DNA of 64,000 nt from Bog-473 sp963742035 (lineage in GTDB: Bacteria; Actinomycetota; Acidimicrobiia; Acidimicrobiales; RAAP-2). Location of the stretch: the NCBI GenBank assembly GCA_963742035.1, contig CAVUKH010000002.1:647137-711136 (forward strand), in the 5' to 3' direction. The notes under the pieces are model-generated. The model saw only the letters and a program-made list of their open reading frames with translations, had not been told where the DNA came from and made no database searches. Below, in pieces: positions 1-7,764 of this stretch. The translations under genes and the position numbers were made by a program. The number at the start of each line of letters is the position of its first letter. Position 1 is the stretch's first letter.

Positions 1-47
1 CGGCCGTGGTGAAGGGGGATCCTCTCTTCCCGCGGCGGAAGGCCTGA
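1..47 (+). CDS. metG: methionyl-tRNA synthetase, C-terminal end (partial)
   Basis: The frame that ends at TGA 45-47 reads back to the window edge and encodes a C-terminus containing KGDPLFPR. That pattern is common at the end of the catalytic part of bacterial methionyl-tRNA synthetases that lack the extra tRNA-binding domain. In actinobacteria metG normally lies directly upstream of tatD, which is the order seen here; tatD starts 2 nt after this stop. Only 14 residues are visible, so the call rests on the motif and on synteny. Confidence 0.5.
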   Translation, partial: AVVKGDPLFPRRKA

Positions 48-49
48 CC

Positions 50-865
50 TTGGCGGGTTGGTTCGACTCCCACTGCCACGTCCAGGAGGAGTACCTCCCC
101 GACGACGTGGCCGGGGGAGCGGTTCTGGAGCCCGTACTCAGCCGGGCGGCCGAGGCGGGCGTGGAGCGGCTCGTCTGCATCGGGACCGGTGCCGTGACAT
201 CGGCGCAGGCGGTGGCGGTGGCCCGGGCGACGGCCGGCGCCGGGGCGGGACCACGGGCATGGGCCTCGGTCGGGCTGCACCCGCACGAGGCAGGCGAGGG
301 CGTCGACGTGGTGGCCGACCTGCTGGCCCGCGAGCTGGCGACGGGCGACGGTGCCGTGGTGGCGGTCGGCGAGTGCGGGCTGGACTACTACTACGAGCAC
401 GCACCGCGCCAGGCACAGCGCGCCGCCTTCGCGGCGCAGATCGCCCTGGCGCACGAGCACGACCTGGCGCTGGTCATCCACGCACGCGACGCGTGGCCCG
501 ATCTCTTCGACGTATTGGCCGCCGAAGGCGTCCCCGCACGCACCGTCCTGCACTGCTTCACGGGTGGCCCCGGCGAGGTCGAGCAGTGCCTGCGGGCCGG
601 CATGTACGTGTCCTTCAGCGGCATCGTGACCTTCAAGAACGCGTCGGATGTCCGGGAGGCAGCGACACGCTGCCCGCTCGACCGTCTGCTGGTAGAGACG
701 GACAGCCCGTTCCTCGCGCCGGTGCCGCACCGGGGCCGCACGAACGAGCCGTCGTACCTCCCGTTCGTGGGCGAGGCGATCGCCGCGGTCAAGGGTTGCA
801 CCGTCGACGAAGTCAGGGAGCGCACGGCGGCCGCGGCCGCCATGGTGTTTTCCACCGAGGGGTAA
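50..865 (+). CDS. tatD: TatD family metal-dependent DNase/hydrolase
   Basis: The 271-residue product has the full TatD amidohydrolase barrel: N-terminal DSHCH (metal-binding His8 and His10), a central metal Glu in GECGLDYYY, HARDA near residue 144, LHCFTG near 168, and ETDSPFLAP near 216-223, which carries the last metal-binding Asp. TatD proteins are Mg-dependent 3'-5' exonucleases linked to DNA repair and quality control in the cytoplasm. The start is TTG at 50, right after the upstream stop, so translation is probably coupled to metG. It lies in the conserved metG-tatD-(rpfB)-rsmA-ispE string. Length is normal for the family (about 260-275). Confidence 0.93.
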   Translation: MAGWFDSHCHVQEEYLPDDVAGGAVLEPVLSRAAEAGVERLVCIGTGAVTSAQAVAVARATAGAGAGPRAWASVGLHPHEAGEGVDVVADLLARELATGDGAVVAVGECGLDYYYEHAPRQAQRAAFAAQIALAHEHDLALVIHARDAWPDLFDVLAAEGVPARTVLHCFTGGPGEVEQCLRAGMYVSFSGIVTFKNASDVREAATRCPLDRLLVETDSPFLAPVPHRGRTNEPSYLPFVGEAIAAVKGCTVDEVRERTAAAAAMVFSTEG

Positions 866-1102
866 ACCACGCGTTGTTGTGCGTAATACGAGAACCTTGT
901 GACCTGGGTGTTTGACGGTGAATTTGGTGGAAAACTGCATCTGAACAGGGAGTTCACCTAAATATCGCGGACCGCAGTGTCCGTGACCTGGGAAAAGAGC
1001 GCGCGAAAAGGTTTCCTTCGTTTTCGGGTTTGCGTGGCCCGCGTTTGGTTATCTAAGTTCTCCAGAAACCCCTCGCCACCCGTGTGTCGGCGCGGGTGCA
1101 CT

Positions 1103-1756
1103 GTGTCCCCGGAGAAGGGTGGAGCCCTGCGGAACCAGAGCACTGGGGGGAGGCGCCTCGGCGTTGCTGCAGTCATTTGCGGCATCGTGTTCGGCGCGCC
1201 TCTCCTGTTGCTGCAAAGCGCGTCGACGCACACGCCCCGGTCACAGACCGCGGCGGACGGCGTGCACGCGGACACATCGAAGGCTGCCGCGCCGCGGTCG
1301 TCGCACCCTGACGGCGTAAACCTGCCGTCGAACCTCGTCGCCTACCAGGCGCCGACCACGACGTCGACGACGGCGCCCGCCACGACGACGACGACGGCAC
1401 CGCCGACCACCACGACGACAGAGCCGCCTCCGACGACGACGACCACGGCGCCACCACCCCCACCACCGCCACCCACGACGACGACGACGGCACCGCCGAG
1501 GCCGGTGGCGACGAACAGCGAAGGCGGTGAGGCCACGTGGTACTCCGCCGCACCGTCCGGCATGTGCGCGAGCCCCACGCTCCCCTTCGGCACCGTGCTC
1601 ACGGTGGTCAACACCGCCACGGGCGCCTCGACGGTCTGCACCGTCGACGACCGTGAGGCGGCGGGCTACCCCAGGGTGGTCGACCTTTCACCGGAGGGCT
1701 TCTCGCAGATCGCCGGTCTCGGCGAAGGAGTGGTGGACGTCACAATCTCCTGGTGA
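1103..1756 (+). CDS. Secreted Thr/Pro-rich protein with RlpA-like double-psi beta-barrel domain
   Basis: The 217-residue product has a membrane or signal segment at about residues 20-41, a Thr/Pro-rich spacer (about residues 80-135, repeated TTTT and PPPP runs) and a C-terminal domain from GGEATWY through FGTVLTVVNTATG to VVDLSPEGF. That is the signature of RlpA/expansin-like double-psi beta barrels, which bind or cleave peptidoglycan. Cys residues in SGMCASP and STVCTVDD could form a disulphide. The gene occupies the slot held by rpfB in mycobacteria, between tatD and rsmA. I chose GTG 1103 because the frame upstream to 977 uses TTA, AGA, TTT and CTT codons foreign to this genome and looks non-coding. 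The stop overlaps the rsmA start. The exact enzyme activity is unknown. Confidence 0.75.
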   Translation: MSPEKGGALRNQSTGGRRLGVAAVICGIVFGAPLLLLQSASTHTPRSQTAADGVHADTSKAAAPRSSHPDGVNLPSNLVAYQAPTTTSTTAPATTTTTAPPTTTTTEPPPTTTTTAPPPPPPPPTTTTTAPPRPVATNSEGGEATWYSAAPSGMCASPTLPFGTVLTVVNTATGASTVCTVDDREAAGYPRVVDLSPEGFSQIAGLGEGVVDVTISW

Positions 1757-2574
1757 CCCTTTCCGGCGCCGACATCGCCCAGCTGCTGTCGGTGCACGGA
1801 CTGCGGCCCAGCCGCGCCCTCGGGCAGAATTTCGTCGCTGACCCGAACACGGTGCGGCGCATCGCGCGCCTCTCGGGCGCCGGGCCCGGCTCCCACGTGC
1901 TCGAGATCGGCGCGGGCCTGGGCTCCCTGACCCTGGCTCTGGCCGAGACCGGAGCCAGCGTGGTCGCGGTGGAGACCGATCGCCACCTGTTCCCCGTCCT
2001 CCGCAGCGTCGTCGAGGGCACCGGAGTCGAGGCGGTCCTGGGAGACGCCCTCGAGCTCGACCTGTCTGCGCTCCTGGCCGAGCGGGCCCCCGGCTCGTGG
2101 AGCCTGGTGGCCAACCTGCCCTACAACGTGGCCACGCCTCTGGTGCTCAGGACGCTGGTCGAGGTGCCCGCGGTGGCCGACCTGCTGGTGATGGTGCAGC
2201 GGGAGGTGGGGGAGCGCATGGCGGCCGCGGCGGGGGAGGACCCATACGGCGCGGTCTCGGTGCGCATTGCCTATTTCGCCCGGGCCGAGGTGGTGGGTCG
2301 GGTCCCGGCCTCGGTCTTCATGCCCCGGCCGCGGGTCGAGTCGGTGCTCGTGCGGCTGGAGCGTCGGCCCGAGCCGGCGGTCGATCCGGCCCTCGTCTCC
2401 TACGAGCGACTCAACGCGGTCGTCCGGGCCGGCTTCGCCCAGCGGCGCAAGATGCTGCGGCGCTCCCTGGCCGGGGTGGTCGATCCCGGTGCCTTCGAGC
2501 GGGCAGGTGTGCGGCCCGACGCTCGGGCCGAAGAGCTCGACGTGGCGGCCTGGGGCAGGCTGGCGGCCCTGTGA
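1753..2574 (+). CDS. rsmA: 16S rRNA (adenine1518-N6/adenine1519-N6)-dimethyltransferase
   Basis: RsmA (KsgA) dimethylates A1518 and A1519 in helix 45 of 16S rRNA late in 30S assembly, using S-adenosylmethionine. The 273-residue protein shows the N-terminal signature SRALGQNFVAD, the SAM-binding loop LEIGAGLGSLT (about 50-60), the acidic ribose-binding residue in VAVETD, and the catalytic NLPYN (about 121-125). The helical C-terminal domain is complete (FAQRRKMLRRSL). GTG 1753 overlaps the stop of the DPBB gene (GTGA) and the gene ends overlapping ispE, so the three are probably translated as a coupled operon. Confidence 0.96.
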   Translation: MTLSGADIAQLLSVHGLRPSRALGQNFVADPNTVRRIARLSGAGPGSHVLEIGAGLGSLTLALAETGASVVAVETDRHLFPVLRSVVEGTGVEAVLGDALELDLSALLAERAPGSWSLVANLPYNVATPLVLRTLVEVPAVADLLVMVQREVGERMAAAAGEDPYGAVSVRIAYFARAEVVGRVPASVFMPRPRVESVLVRLERRPEPAVDPALVSYERLNAVVRAGFAQRRKMLRRSLAGVVDPGAFERAGVRPDARAEELDVAAWGRLAAL

Positions 2575-3389
2575 GCCCTGCCACCGTGCACACCGGCCCC
2601 ATGGCCCCCACCCCCCCGCACAAGCTCCTGGCCCCGGCCAAGCTGACCGTGTCGCTGCAGGTGACCGGCGTGCGGCCCGACGGCTACCACGAGCTGCTCG
2701 CCGAGATGGTGACGCTCAGCCTGGCCGACGAGCTCGTGGTGGACCCCGCAGGTTCCGGGTTGGCCGTGGAGGTCGAGCCGGGGGTGCGGGCCGACGGTCT
2801 CCCGGGTCCCGGACACAACCTCGTCGAGCGGGCCCTGGCCGCCTGTGACCGCCGGGCCGGCGTGCACCTGACCAAGCGGATCCCCCTGGGGGGTGGGCTG
2901 GGCGGGGGGTCGGCGGACGCCGCCGCCGTCCTGCGCTGGGCCGGCTGTGCCGACCTCGGCGTGGCCGTCCGCCTGGGCGCCGACGTGCCGTTCTGCCTGG
3001 TCGGAGGGCGGGCCCTGGTGGAGGGGGTGGGTGAAGTGGTCACCCCGCTGCCCTTCGAGCCCCGCGAGTATCTGCTCGTCCTGCCGCCCTTCGGTGTCGA
3101 GACCGCCAGGGTCTACCGGGCCTGGGACGAGGACCCGCGGCACGACGGTCCGAATGCACTCACGACGGCGGCCCTGGCCGTCGAGCCCCGACTGGCCGCC
3201 TGGCGCGACGCCCTCGGGGCGTGGGCCGGGCGCGAGCCGGTGCTGGCGGGCAGCGGCTCGACCTGGTTCGTCGAGCGCGACACGACGGACACCGGGGCCG
3301 TCGACGTTCCCCAGCGGCTGCACGTCGGAACGGAGGCGGCTGCGCTGGTGCGGGCCCGCACGGTGCCGGCGGGCTGGGAAGGGGACTAG
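2571..3389 (+). CDS. ispE: 4-diphosphocytidyl-2-C-methyl-D-erythritol kinase
   Basis: IspE phosphorylates CDP-methylerythritol at the 2-OH in the MEP isoprenoid pathway. It is a GHMP kinase: the N-terminus has LAPAKLTVSLQVTGVRPDGYHEL, of which APAKLT carries the catalytic Lys region, and the glycine-rich ATP loop PLGGGLGGGSADAAA lies at about 105-120. Asp in LGADVPFC is the likely catalytic base. The product is 272 residues if translation begins at GTG 2571, which overlaps the rsmA stop as GTGA; GTG 2586 or ATG 2601 are alternatives. Last gene of the tatD-rsmA-ispE string, with a small converging gene downstream. Confidence 0.94.
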   Translation: MSPATVHTGPMAPTPPHKLLAPAKLTVSLQVTGVRPDGYHELLAEMVTLSLADELVVDPAGSGLAVEVEPGVRADGLPGPGHNLVERALAACDRRAGVHLTKRIPLGGGLGGGSADAAAVLRWAGCADLGVAVRLGADVPFCLVGGRALVEGVGEVVTPLPFEPREYLLVLPPFGVETARVYRAWDEDPRHDGPNALTTAALAVEPRLAAWRDALGAWAGREPVLAGSGSTWFVERDTTDTGAVDVPQRLHVGTEAAALVRARTVPAGWEGD

Positions 3390-3417
3390 GGGAGGAGGGA
3401 GAAGGGGGCGGCGAGCG

Positions 3418-3516
3418 TTACTTGCCGGCCCGGCGCTGCCACCGGGTGGCCTTCAGCATCTTCTTGTGCTTCTTCTTGCGCATGCGCTTCCGGCGCTTTT
3501 TGATCAGTGATCCCAT
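3418..3516 (-). CDS. bS22-like mini ribosomal protein (AURKAIP1/COX24 domain)
   Basis: This tiny gene encodes 32 residues beginning MGSLIKKRRKRMRKKKHKKM and continuing with a WQRR stretch before the stop. It matches the actinobacterial bS22 family (the 33-residue mycobacterial 30S subunit protein, otherwise annotated as AURKAIP1/COX24 domain protein), with the conserved KKRRKRM-KKKHKK core. It is extremely basic, as expected for an rRNA-embedded peptide. ATG 3516 is preceded by a possible -10 box (TAGCCT, reverse complement of 3527-3532). In Mycobacterium the gene sits next to galE2; here it is downstream of, and convergent with, ispE. Confidence 0.88.
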   Translation of the reverse strand: MGSLIKKRRKRMRKKKHKKMLKATRWQRRAGK

Positions 3517-3582
3517 CTCGTGCGGCAGGCTAGCGGTCCCAGGGGTCGACTGCCAGGCCGGCCCCGCCGTCAGGAGGGTGTG

Positions 3583-3951
3583 ATGGGCTTCGAGATCGTC
3601 CGGCTGGACCACGTGCAACTGGCCATGCCCCCCGGTGGCGAGGGCGAGGCGGAGGCGTTCTACTCCGGGTTGCTGGGACTCGTCCGCGTCCCCAAGCCCG
3701 AGCCGCTGGCCGCGCGGGGAGGCTGCTGGTTCGGCACCGGGCCGGTGGCGGTCCACCTGGGCGTGGAGAAGGGCTTCCGTCCCGCCCGCAAGGCACACCC
3801 CGCCCTGGTGGTCCGCGACCTGCCGGCCCTGGAGGCGGTCCTGCGGGCGGCCGGCGTGGCGGTGCGCCCGAACCCCGACGCCGTCCCGGGTGCGGGCGCC
3901 TACGTCGACGACCCCTTCGGCAACCGAATCGAGCTCGTGGCGGAGATCTGA
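3583..3951 (+). CDS. VOC family protein (glyoxalase/bleomycin-resistance fold)
   Basis: The 122-residue product has the paired beta-alpha-beta-beta-beta modules of the vicinal oxygen chelate fold: RLDHVQLAMP at the N-terminus (metal-type His), FYSGLLGLVRVPKP, GGCWFGTG and VHLGVEKGF in the first half, and AHPALVVRDL, YVDDPFGNRIELVAE in the second. The closing DPFGNRIEL is the family hallmark with a likely metal-binding Glu. Substrate cannot be told from sequence. ATG 3583 is preceded by a clean AGGAGG (3572-3577), which decides the start against an upstream in-frame ATG at 3520. It appears monocistronic. Confidence 0.85.
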   Translation: MGFEIVRLDHVQLAMPPGGEGEAEAFYSGLLGLVRVPKPEPLAARGGCWFGTGPVAVHLGVEKGFRPARKAHPALVVRDLPALEAVLRAAGVAVRPNPDAVPGAGAYVDDPFGNRIELVAEI

Positions 3952-4152
3952 GGCGTCGAGGGGGAGGCGCCGGCAGGGACGGCGGCGGACCGTCCCCACC
4001 GGCGAAACCGGCGACGGGAGGGGTACTCCACGCCTTGGCGAGAGCGGGACTCCGCGTCGCCGGGGGATGCTCGAACCCCAGTGTGCACCCGGCAGCTGGG
4101 CGGCAGATGGGCGCCTCCTAAGAAGGTCCGCAGAAAGTCGCCGAAGGCGCCG

Positions 4153-5550
4153 TCAGGCCGGGCCGGTGGACGGGTCGACGGCCGCGTGCGGCCCGGGTCC
4201 CGGTTCGTGGCGCCCGGGTCCCGGGTCAACCGGACCGGGCACGGTCGGGAGGTGCATCGACATCCGGGCCCCGCCGCGGGGGTCGTTCTCCGCCACGATC
4301 GACCCGCCCTCGGCCTTGACCACCTGGGCGACGATGGCCAGGCCCAGGCCCGAACCCGGCAGGCCGCGGGCTGCCGGCGAGCGGTAGAAGCGGTCGAAGA
4401 TGTGGGGCAGGTCCTCCTCGGCGATGCCCGGGCCGTGGTCGCGCACGATCACGGTGCCCTCGCGGCATTCCACCAGGACCGCTTGGCCCGGCGGGCTCCA
4501 CTTCCGGGCGTTGTCGAGCAGGTTGCCCACGGCCCGGCGCAGGCTGTCGTTGCTGGCGACGACCCAGCACGGCGCGGCCTCGAGCTCGAAGTGCACGTCC
4601 TCGGCGCGCCCGTGCGTGTTCTGGACGGCGACCTCGTCCTGCACGAGCAGGTCGAGCCGCAGCGTCTCCCGCGCCGCGGGCCCACGGTCGCCCCGGGCCA
4701 GCTCGGCCAGGTCGCCCACAATGTCGGTCAGCTCCTGCAGCTGCACCAGCACGTCGTCGACCAACACGTCGCGGTCCTCGGCGCTCAGCTCGTCGACCCG
4801 GCGGATCACCTCGAGGTTGGTGCGCAGGCTGGTGAGCGGGGTGCGCAACTCGTGCGAGGCGTCGAGCACCAGCTGGCTCTGCGCCCGGCGCGAGGACTCC
4901 AGGGCCTCGAGCAGGCGGTTGAACGTGCGGCGCAGTCGGCCCAGCTCGTCGGGCCGGCCCGGCGAGAGGCGTCGCGTCACGTCGGTCGTCTCGGCCAGGT
5001 CCTCCACCGTGTCGGTGAGCGAGTTGAGCGGCACCAGCGCGGTGCGGGCCACCACCCAACCCAGGACGACCGCCAGCAGCACGCCGACGAATGCCACCGC
5101 CCCGAGCAGCGCGGCCAGTTTCTCCAACTGCGAGTCGACGTTGAGCAACGTGGCGATCTGCAGGGCGCCGCCGTTGGTCAGGACGCCGTCCGACACGCTC
5201 GTGCCCGGCGGCAGATGCTCGACGTACTCGCGCATCTCGTTTCCGTCCACCACGACCGTGGTGAAAAAGGCCGGAGCGAGCCCGACCGCCACCAGCCGGA
5301 CCTGACCGGTCACCGGCAGGCCGCCTCCCGAGACGACTCCTCCGGTGGTGTCGATGACCTGCCCCAGGGTGGCCGTGGTGGACCCGATCTCCTGGCCGGC
5401 GAGGAGCTTTTCCGCCGCGGTCTGGAGCGAGCTGTCCGCCGCGTTCAACAGGGTGTGGCGGGCCACCAGGAAGGAACCGAGCGAAGCGCCCAGCACCGCG
5501 ACCACGACGGCGACGGTCGTCGCCAGCACGAGCCGGGTGCGAAAGGTCAC
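4153..5550 (-). CDS. Sensor histidine kinase (MprB-like, HAMP domain)
   Basis: This 465-residue protein is a membrane sensor kinase. It has an N-terminal membrane segment (LVLATTVAVVVAVLGASLGSF), an extracytoplasmic sensor region of about 140 residues, a second membrane segment (LAALLGAVAFVGVLLAVVLGW), a HAMP domain, the phosphoacceptor H box SHELRTPL (His233), the N box LLDNARKWSP, the G1 box DHGPGI, FDRFYRS, and the G2 box GSGLGLAI. GTG 5550 overlaps the response-regulator stop (GTGA), so the pair is translationally coupled and the regulator is the obvious partner. Architecture resembles MprB/TcrY kinases; the signal is unknown. The C-terminal tail is Pro/Gly-rich. Confidence 0.93.
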   Translation of the reverse strand: MTFRTRLVLATTVAVVVAVLGASLGSFLVARHTLLNAADSSLQTAAEKLLAGQEIGSTTATLGQVIDTTGGVVSGGGLPVTGQVRLVAVGLAPAFFTTVVVDGNEMREYVEHLPPGTSVSDGVLTNGGALQIATLLNVDSQLEKLAALLGAVAFVGVLLAVVLGWVVARTALVPLNSLTDTVEDLAETTDVTRRLSPGRPDELGRLRRTFNRLLEALESSRRAQSQLVLDASHELRTPLTSLRTNLEVIRRVDELSAEDRDVLVDDVLVQLQELTDIVGDLAELARGDRGPAARETLRLDLLVQDEVAVQNTHGRAEDVHFELEAAPCWVVASNDSLRRAVGNLLDNARKWSPPGQAVLVECREGTVIVRDHGPGIAEEDLPHIFDRFYRSPAARGLPGSGLGLAIVAQVVKAEGGSIVAENDPRGGARMSMHLPTVPGPVDPGPGRHEPGPGPHAAVDPSTGPA

Positions 5551-6218
5551 GAGTCCCGCAATACGTAGCCCACGCCGCGCACCGTCTGGATGCAGCGCGG
5601 CTCGCCTCCCTCCTCCAGCTTGCGACGCAGGTACCCCACATAGACGGCGAGCGAGTTGGTCCCCGAGTCGAAGTCGAAGCCCCACACCCGGTTGAGGAGA
5701 ACCTCGCGGGTCAGCACCTGACGCGGGTGGCGCAGGAACAACTCGAGGAGGTCGAACTCAATCCGCGTGAGCGCGAAGGCGCGCTCGCCCCGCTGCCCCT
5801 CACGCGTCGAGAGGTCGAGCGTCAGGTCCCCCACCCGCAAGAGCCCGCCCTCGCCCTCGAAGCGGCGTCGCAACAGGGCGCGGAGGCGGGCCAACAGCTC
5901 GGCCAGTGCGTAGGGCTTGACGAGATAGTCGTCCGCCCCCGCATCGAGCCCCTGCACGCGGTCGTCGACGGCGTCGCGCGCGGTGAGCATGAGCACCGGG
6001 GTGTCGTCGCCGGCGCTCCGCATGCGGCGGCAGACGGACAGACCGTCGAGGTCGGGCAGGCCGAGATCGAGGATGAGCGCGTCGGGCGGGGCCTGGGCCA
6101 AGGCCTCGAGCGCTTCACCACCCGAAGAGACCGTCACCACGTCGTAGCCCTCCAGCCGCAGGGCCCGGTCGATCGACCGGCGGACTGCGGGATCGTCGTC
6201 CACCACCAGAATGCGCAC
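5547..6218 (-). CDS. OmpR/PhoB-family response regulator (MprA-like)
   Basis: The 223-residue protein has an N-terminal receiver domain with the acidic cluster VVDDDP, phosphoacceptor Asp51 in LILDLGLPD, Thr in MLTARD, and Lys101 in YLVKPYA, followed by an OmpR-type winged-helix domain (FDLLELFLRHP, LLNRVWG, VGYLRRKLE, RTVRGVGYVLR). It is the cognate regulator of the kinase encoded immediately downstream with a 4-nt overlap. I prefer GTG 6218 to GTG 6224 because a TAGGTT -10 box (complement of 6227-6232) lies 8 nt upstream, suggesting a leaderless transcript, and because MRILVVDDD is the usual family start. Confidence 0.93.
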   Translation of the reverse strand: MRILVVDDDPAVRRSIDRALRLEGYDVVTVSSGGEALEALAQAPPDALILDLGLPDLDGLSVCRRMRSAGDDTPVLMLTARDAVDDRVQGLDAGADDYLVKPYALAELLARLRALLRRRFEGEGGLLRVGDLTLDLSTREGQRGERAFALTRIEFDLLELFLRHPRQVLTREVLLNRVWGFDFDSGTNSLAVYVGYLRRKLEEGGEPRCIQTVRGVGYVLRDS

Positions 6219-6226
6219 GACCACAG

Positions 6227-6232
6227 AACCTA
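6227..6232 (-). promoter_or_regulatory. -10 box (TAGGTT) of the response-regulator operon
   Basis: Read on the minus strand, TAGGTT fits the TANNNT actinobacterial -10 consensus and ends 8 nt before GTG 6218, which would give a leaderless mRNA. No convincing -35 element is visible. Confidence 0.4.
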
Positions 6233-6296
6233 TCGCCGCACCTCGGCCGGGCCGGGTCCATTCGCGTGCCTAACCTCTAGGCGGCGACCGCCACGG

Positions 6297-6369
6297 TCCG
6301 GGGTAGTTCAATCGGCAGAACGTCGGCCTTTGGAGCCGGATGTTGGAGGTTCGAGCCCTCCCCCCGGAG
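6297..6369 (+). tRNA. tRNA-Gln (anticodon TTG)
   Basis: A complete cloverleaf folds: acceptor TCCGGGG (6297-6303) pairs with CCCCGGA (6362-6368); anticodon stem 6323-6327/6335-6339 with loop CTTTGGA, anticodon TTG at 6330-6332; T arm GGAGG-TTCGAGC-CCTCC (6345-6361). Discriminator is G6369, as usual for Gln. CCA is not encoded. It reads CAA codons. It lies between the two-component operon and a converging membrane-protein gene, and I see no repeat of its 3' end that would mark an integration site. Confidence 0.95.
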
Positions 6370-6412
6370 CACCGCTCGACGACCGGTGACCCTGCTCAGT
6401 GAGCGGCCCTGC

Positions 6413-6796
6413 TCAGTGACCGGTGGCCCTGTCCCGCTCCGCCAGCTGGGCCAGGTAGTCGTTGTAGGCGGCGAGCTCGGCGTCCTCCTTCTCCGCCCCC
6501 GGCGTCTCGGGGACGGGCGCGCCGGGGGGAGCGGCCGCGCTCTGCCCGCCGGAATCGGCGGCGGCGGTGTCGACCGGCGACCCGTCCTGGGCCGCCTCGT
6601 GGACGAAGCGCCACCACATGTAGACGGCGTAGGCCGCGAAGAGGGGCCACTCGAAGACGTAGGCCCAACTCAGGCTGTTGCCCCCCAGCGCCCGGCTGAC
6701 CTGCCAGAGGCACAGCGCCAGGAAGGCCGGCACCACAATGAGGATGACCACATGGAGCTTGATGGCGCGGCGCGAGAGCCAGACCTTCTTGTCCAT
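6413..6796 (-). CDS. Small conserved actinobacterial membrane protein, two TM segments
   Basis: The 127-residue product starts MDKKVWLSRRAIKLH, then has two membrane helices (about residues 15-34, VVILIVVPAFLALCLWQVSR, and 45-63, WAYVFEWPLFAAYAVYMWW), and a long hydrophilic Ala/Pro/Glu-rich C-terminal tail. The LSWAYVFEWP-YAVYMWWRFVH pattern recurs in unnamed actinobacterial proteins; I do not know a function. ATG 6796 overlaps the TGA of the hydrolase gene upstream as ATGA, so both are probably one transcript. A 13-bp duplication lies over its stop codon. Confidence 0.75.
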   Translation of the reverse strand: MDKKVWLSRRAIKLHVVILIVVPAFLALCLWQVSRALGGNSLSWAYVFEWPLFAAYAVYMWWRFVHEAAQDGSPVDTAAADSGGQSAAAPPGAPVPETPGAEKEDAELAAYNDYLAQLAERDRATGH

Positions 6797-7710
6797 CAGC
6801 CCGCGGGGAAGAGGAAGTCGGTGAGGATGGCAGCGAGCTCGAGCGGACGGTCGCCCTGCACGCTGTGACCCGCCCCCTCCACCCCGACGACCGTGGCGGT
6901 GGGCTGGCGGCGCAGGAGCTCGGCGACGTCGTCGTCGTCGACCACCGACCAGGCCAGGCCGCGCACGAGCAGCAGCGGGACGGACAGCGCGGAGATGGCG
7001 TCCCACCAGCCGCCGAACGCAACCTGCCGCGCCGCGGCGTCCGGGTCCGTGTCGGTGCGGAAGCGGGCGTAGCGCCAGACCCAGCTGCCGTCTTCGCGCT
7101 GGACCGCGTTGTGCAGGATGCCTCGGCGCAGCGACGACTCCGAGCGCCCCGGGTTGTGCTCAATCGTCCGGGCCAGCAGCTCGTCGAAGCTGTCGAAGCT
7201 CGCGGGCCCGTTGACGAAGTTGGTCACCGGCGCCGCCTTCTCCGCGCTCACCCCCGGCGTGATGTCGACCAGCACGAGCGCGCGCACCAGCTCGGGAGCG
7301 GCGGCGGCGAGGGCGATGGAGGAGAGGCCACCGAGCGACATGCCGACGACACCCCGGGCGTCGGGGGCGAGCTCGGCGATGACGGTGGCCAGATCTTGGC
7401 CGTTGCTGCCGGCCGAAATGGCGCCGTCGGGCCCGCCGTCGGAGTGGCCGTGTCCCGGGAGGTCGACGGCCAGCAGGGGCCGGCCCAGGGCCATCGCCAC
7501 GGTGTCCCAGGTATGGGCGTTCTGGGCGCCGCCGTGCACCAGGACGAGCTCGGGGGGACCCGTGCCCCAGAGAAGGCTCGACACCGCCCGGCCGGGCGAG
7601 ACCTCCACCTCGACGCGCCGCACCTCGGGTGGCCCGACGAAGGGGAGACCGTACTCGGCGGCATTCTCGTGGAAGAGCCCGAACTCGTCGTAGGGCACCA
7701 ATTCCGGCAT
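6796..7710 (-). CDS. Alpha/beta hydrolase
   Basis: The product of about 304 residues is a canonical alpha/beta hydrolase: oxyanion-hole region LVLVHGGAQNAHTWD, LLAVDLPGHGHSD, nucleophile elbow GMSLGG with the catalytic Ser, an acid in the LLLVRGL region, and catalytic His in VEGAGHSVQGDRP near the C-terminus. Substrate is not predictable. Starts ATG 7710 and GTG 7716 are both possible. It is divergent from glmU and overlaps the downstream small membrane-protein gene, which suggests co-expression. Confidence 0.88.
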   Translation of the reverse strand: MPELVPYDEFGLFHENAAEYGLPFVGPPEVRRVEVEVSPGRAVSSLLWGTGPPELVLVHGGAQNAHTWDTVAMALGRPLLAVDLPGHGHSDGGPDGAISAGSNGQDLATVIAELAPDARGVVGMSLGGLSSIALAAAAPELVRALVLVDITPGVSAEKAAPVTNFVNGPASFDSFDELLARTIEHNPGRSESSLRRGILHNAVQREDGSWVWRYARFRTDTDPDAAARQVAFGGWWDAISALSVPLLLVRGLAWSVVDDDDVAELLRRQPTATVVGVEGAGHSVQGDRPLELAAILTDFLFPAG

Positions 7711-7764
7711 GCCCACGAGTGTCCCATACGCACGCTGAGCATTTCGGCGGGCTAAGAATCCGCG

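Noticed and set aside
866..1102. Possible c-di-AMP (ydaO-type) riboswitch upstream of the DPBB wall-protein gene
   Set aside because: The locus is one where such a riboswitch would make sense and the leader is low in GC, but I could not find the conserved ydaO core segments by eye. An Infernal search with RF00379 would decide.
977..1102. N-terminal extension of the DPBB gene from GTG 977
   Set aside because: The 42 codons contain TTA, AGA, TTT and CTT codons that this genome avoids, and the membrane segment is better placed with a start at GTG 1103.
1345..1500. Repeated ACG/CCG triplets resembling a tandem repeat array
   Set aside because: They encode the Thr/Pro-rich linker of the DPBB protein; the repeat is a by-product of low-complexity coding sequence.
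4081..5568. Long plus-strand open frame (495 codons)
   Set aside because: It is the antisense shadow of the histidine kinase gene; His/Gln/Arg-rich composition and no recognisable domain.
6297..6430. tRNA-Gln as an integration (attB) site
   Set aside because: No integrase gene and no direct repeat of the tRNA 3' end is present in the window; the local duplication does not include tRNA sequence.
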